From Oligosphaeraceae bacterium (lineage in GTDB: Bacteria > Verrucomicrobiota > Lentisphaeria > Oligosphaerales > Oligosphaeraceae), in the NCBI GenBank assembly GCA_012515455.1, contig JAAYYJ010000066.1:1-9236 (forward strand): 9,236 bases of DNA, read 5' to 3'. The notes beneath the pieces were generated by a model. It was not told where the DNA came from. It saw nothing but the letters and a program-made list of their open reading frames with translations, and ran no database searches. The stretch's first letter is position 1. Each line of letters starts with the position of its first letter. Below are positions 7,058 through 9,236 of this stretch, in pieces. The position numbers were made by a program, and so were the translations under genes.

Positions 7058-7411
7058 ATGAATTTTCACAACGTTCTGTTCCTCAGCAAGATTGTCAGGT
7101 ATGGTCTGTTCATCGCCATCATGGGCGCGGCCGGGACCCTGTATGCTCAAGGTGAAGCGGCGGCGGCAGCAGAGGTCGCCCCGGCGGCACAGAGCAGCAG
7201 CGCGCTGTATTATGCTATCGCGGCAACCATGTGCTTCGCCAGTAGGAGCGCGGCTTACGCAGTCGGCAAAATCGGGGCTGCGGTGATGGGCGCGGCGGCG
7301 GAGAAGCCGGAAGTACTGGGCAAAGCCATCGCTTTTGTCGGCTTGGGCGAGGGAATTGCGCTGTTCGGCTTCCTGATCAGCTTCTTCCTGGTGATGAAGA
7401 TCGGGGCCTGA
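7058..7411 (+). CDS. ntpK: V/A-type ATPase c-ring subunit K, with N-terminal signal-like extension
   Basis: Subunit K forms the rotating membrane ring that carries protons or sodium ions. The 117-residue protein ends with one ordinary two-helix hairpin. Helix 1 is about 50-80 (YAVGKIGAAVMGAAAEKPE at its end) and helix 2 about 86-113, carrying the ion-binding carboxylate Glu98 in FVGLGEGIALFGF. Its N-terminus is unusual: residues 1-30 look like a signal peptide with a possible cleavage after LYA (Ala30), followed by an alanine-rich linker to about 48. Arg63 (codon AGG, 7244-7246) sits within helix 1 where related proteins, as I recall them, have a small or hydrophobic residue. The only glutamines (31 and 45) lie outside the two ring helices, so the glutamine ligands of sodium-type rings are missing and proton coupling is the likelier guess. 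Confidence 0.92.
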   Translation: MNFHNVLFLSKIVRYGLFIAIMGAAGTLYAQGEAAAAAEVAPAAQSSSALYYAIAATMCFASRSAAYAVGKIGAAVMGAAAEKPEVLGKAIAFVGLGEGIALFGFLISFFLVMKIGA

Positions 7412-7423
7412 GCGGTTCGTGCC

Positions 7424-7437
7424 GCCCCAACCGGGGC
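7424..7437 (+). repeat. Hairpin between the subunit K and F genes
   Basis: GCCCC and GGGGC form a perfect 5-bp stem around the loop AACC, 12 bases after the subunit K stop codon. There is no T-run. It could protect the 3' end of a processed subunit K message. Together with the hairpins at 6971-7002 it means the K gene is flanked by structure on both sides. Confidence 0.35.
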
Positions 7438-7467
7438 AGTCGCGAATGGGGAAGACAGGAGCTCAGA

Positions 7468-7788
7468 ATGGCAGGATATCATATCATCGGGGATCCAGAT
7501 ACAGTGCTGGGATACCGCTTTGCCGGCGTCTCCGGCGATGCGGTGTCCAGCGTGGAAGAGGCCCGGGCGGCATTCACCCGCGCCACCACTGCTGCCGACC
7601 ATGGCATACTGATCATTACTGAGGCGGTGGAAGATATGCTCAAAGACGAGATCACCGCTTATCGCCTCAAGGCCACCCCGCCTTATCTGGCTGTCGTCGA
7701 AGACATCTGGGGCAAACGCGGCAAACGCCGCAGCCTGCAGGATCTGATTTTCGAAGCGGTGGGAATCCGCATCGTGGAAGAGCAATGA
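7468..7788 (+). CDS. ntpF: V/A-type ATPase central stalk subunit F
   Basis: Subunit F binds subunit D in the central rotor shaft and influences activity. The 106-residue protein matches the usual length. It begins with the family's typical IIGDPDTVLGYRFAG strand-loop (about 6-20), has a central ILIITEAV strand (about 47-55), and ends in a basic helix running to VGIRIVEEQ. AGGAG at 7457-7461, six bases before the ATG, fixes the start. Its stop overlaps the start of subunit E as ATGA (7785-7788), indicating coupled translation. Confidence 0.93.
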   Translation: MAGYHIIGDPDTVLGYRFAGVSGDAVSSVEEARAAFTRATTAADHGILIITEAVEDMLKDEITAYRLKATPPYLAVVEDIWGKRGKRRSLQDLIFEAVGIRIVEEQ

Positions 7789-8411
7789 CCCGGACGGTAG
7801 TTATGGAAAATCAGGAAGAACGCCTGCGCCAGGAAATCCTGGCCGATGCCAGAAAAAAAGCCGAGCGCATTGCCGCCAAGGCCGCTGCCGAACGCGACCA
7901 GGCTCTGCAGCAAAGCCAGCAGGAGCGCGAGCAGAAGCGCCAATCCCGCCTGGAGGAGGTCCGGCAGGAAGCCGCCCGGCAGGCGCGCAGCATCCAGAAC
8001 AGCATCGGCATGGAGGTCCGCCGGCGCTGGCTGAACAAGCGCGAAGAGGCCATCAATGAATTCTTCCAGGCGGTCCTGATCCAGGCCGGCGAATGCACGG
8101 GGCAGCGCCGGCAGGACTCGCTCTGCTTCCTGGCTGAGGAAGCACTGCGCGCGCTCTCCACCGGCGCCTACCGGGTCGAATGCGCCAGCGCTGATGCCGC
8201 TTTGGTCACCGAAAAGTGGCTGTTCGAGAGAGCCATTGCGGTCCTGGGCGAGAAGGGCCGGGGCTGCGCCTTCTCGGTCTGCCCGCGGCAGGAGCTCTCC
8301 GGCGGGTTGAGCTTTCAGTCCCGCGACGGCGCACTGAGTTTTGACAACACCTATCGGAACCGGCTTAATGACCTGCGTGAGGCATTGCGCAGGATGCTGG
8401 CCGAGGAATAA
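7785..8411 (+). CDS. ntpE: V/A-type ATPase peripheral stalk subunit E
   Basis: Subunit E forms the peripheral stalk with H and anchors the catalytic head. The 208-residue protein has a long charged coiled coil at about 8-90, followed by a globular domain. That domain contains the family signature near the C-terminus: LSGGLSFQSRDGALSFDNTYRNRL, then LREALRRML. ATG 7785 overlaps the subunit F stop, while ATG 7803 (MENQEERLRQE) resembles the usual family N-terminus and is a credible alternative, though it has no visible ribosome binding site. Subunit A follows 13 bases after the stop. Confidence 0.93.
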   Translation: MTRTVVMENQEERLRQEILADARKKAERIAAKAAAERDQALQQSQQEREQKRQSRLEEVRQEAARQARSIQNSIGMEVRRRWLNKREEAINEFFQAVLIQAGECTGQRRQDSLCFLAEEALRALSTGAYRVECASADAALVTEKWLFERAIAVLGEKGRGCAFSVCPRQELSGGLSFQSRDGALSFDNTYRNRLNDLREALRRMLAEE

Positions 8412-8424
8412 GTAAGGCGTTTAC

Positions 8425-9236
8425 ATGTCGCAAGATGAACACAGCAATGGCATAATCATCCGGGTCAACGGTCCAATCGTTGATGCCCGGGGGATGGACC
8501 AGGTGGGGATGCTGGAGGTGGTTGAGGTCGGGCACCTGCATCTGATTGGCGAGGTCATCCGGGTCCGCAATGATGTCGCCACCATCCAGGTCTATGAGAA
8601 CACCAGCGGGCTGTACCCGGGTGAGCCGGTATTCTGTACCGCACGTCCGCTGTCGGTACGGCTTGGACCCGGGCTGCTGGGGACTATCTATGATGGTATT
8701 CAACGTCCGCTGGACCGGATTGCGGCGAAATCTGGCAGCATGATTCCGCGGGGTGAGAAGGTCCCCCCGCTGGATACGGAGCGCTTTTGGCCGTTCCGCC
8801 CGGTGGTCTCCGTGGGGCAGGAGCTGTCGGCCGGGGCGATCATCGGCGAGGTGCAGGAGAGCATGAGCATCCTGCACAAGGTGATGCTCCCCCCGGGACT
8901 GTCCGGGCGGGTCGAGGAGATTGCGCCTGCCGGCGACTACCAGGGTGAGGAGAGGCTGTGCCAGCTGCGCCTGCCGGACGGCACGGAGCAGGCAGTGAGC
9001 ATGTTCCAATATTGGCCGGTACGCCGGCCGCGGCCGGCCCGCCAGCGTCTGCCCTTGGAGAAGCCGCTGCTGACAGGTCTGCGGGTGATCGATACCTTCT
9101 TTCCTATTGCCAAGGGCGGCGCGGCCGCCATCCCCGGAGGTTTCGGCACTGGCAAGACCATGACCCAGCAGGCCTTGGCCAAATGGGCCGAGGCGCAGAT
9201 CATCGTCTATATCGGCTGCGGCGAACGCGGCAATGA
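8425..9236 (+). CDS. ntpA: V/A-type ATPase catalytic subunit A, N-terminal part (cut by window edge)
   Basis: Subunit A binds and hydrolyses or makes ATP in the A3B3 head. The window holds 270 codons of a protein usually near 580-600 residues. Visible parts in order are the N-terminal beta-barrel (GIIIRVNGPIVDA, then LIGEVIRVRND), the extra non-homologous domain that separates A from F-type beta (about 115-190), and the start of the nucleotide domain. The P-loop is GGFGTGKT with Lys244 and Thr245, followed by IIVYIGCGERGN, where the conserved GER motif supplies the catalytic Glu. The P-loop differs from the GPFGSGKT form of archaeal proteins but keeps all functional residues. The start is ATG 8425, with AAGG at 8414-8417 seven bases upstream. 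The frame is open to the right edge; subunits B and D are expected beyond it. Confidence 0.96.
   Translation, partial: MSQDEHSNGIIIRVNGPIVDARGMDQVGMLEVVEVGHLHLIGEVIRVRNDVATIQVYENTSGLYPGEPVFCTARPLSVRLGPGLLGTIYDGIQRPLDRIAAKSGSMIPRGEKVPPLDTERFWPFRPVVSVGQELSAGAIIGEVQESMSILHKVMLPPGLSGRVEEIAPAGDYQGEERLCQLRLPDGTEQAVSMFQYWPVRRPRPARQRLPLEKPLLTGLRVIDTFFPIAKGGAAAIPGGFGTGKTMTQQALAKWAEAQIIVYIGCGERGN

Overview
The window is a GC-rich bacterial chromosomal segment that carries two divergent gene clusters. They are separated by a 276-base intergenic region (2812-3087), which is the longest gap between genes. There is no rRNA, tRNA, CRISPR array or insertion sequence that I can recognise. A V/A-type rotary ATPase operon in a GC-rich bacterium, next to a YejA-like family 5 solute-binding protein, would fit the Lentisphaerota/Victivallales part of the PVC group. 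That assignment rests on general resemblance only and is tentative.

Minus strand (read from about 2811 down to 1): sppA encodes a membrane-anchored signal peptide peptidase with an intact Ser/Lys dyad. It overlaps by about 14 bases the start of a family 5 peptide/oligopeptide solute-binding protein that runs off the left edge. That second gene is broken by one in-frame TGA at 260-258. Beyond the TGA the same frame stays open, and still reads as the C-terminal lobe of the family, for 85 more codons to the window edge.

Plus strand (3088 to 9236): a compact operon begins with a stand-alone PTS EIIA protein and continues with V/A-type ATPase subunits in the order H(G)-C-I-K-F-E-A. A is cut by the right edge; B and D would be expected next. 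Genes abut, overlap or sit within about 110 bases of each other, so they are probably co-transcribed. H and E form the peripheral stalks, C couples the rotor to the c-ring, I is the membrane stator with the essential arginine, K is the c-ring subunit, F belongs to the central rotor and A is the catalytic subunit.

Points of most interest are the PTS EIIA leading the ATPase operon, the premature TGA in the binding protein, and the K subunit. K has a signal-peptide-like N-terminal extension and an arginine inside its first ring helix, and its gene is flanked by RNA hairpins on both sides. I did not find a clearly new biological system; the EIIA-ATPase linkage is the best candidate for unexplored biology.
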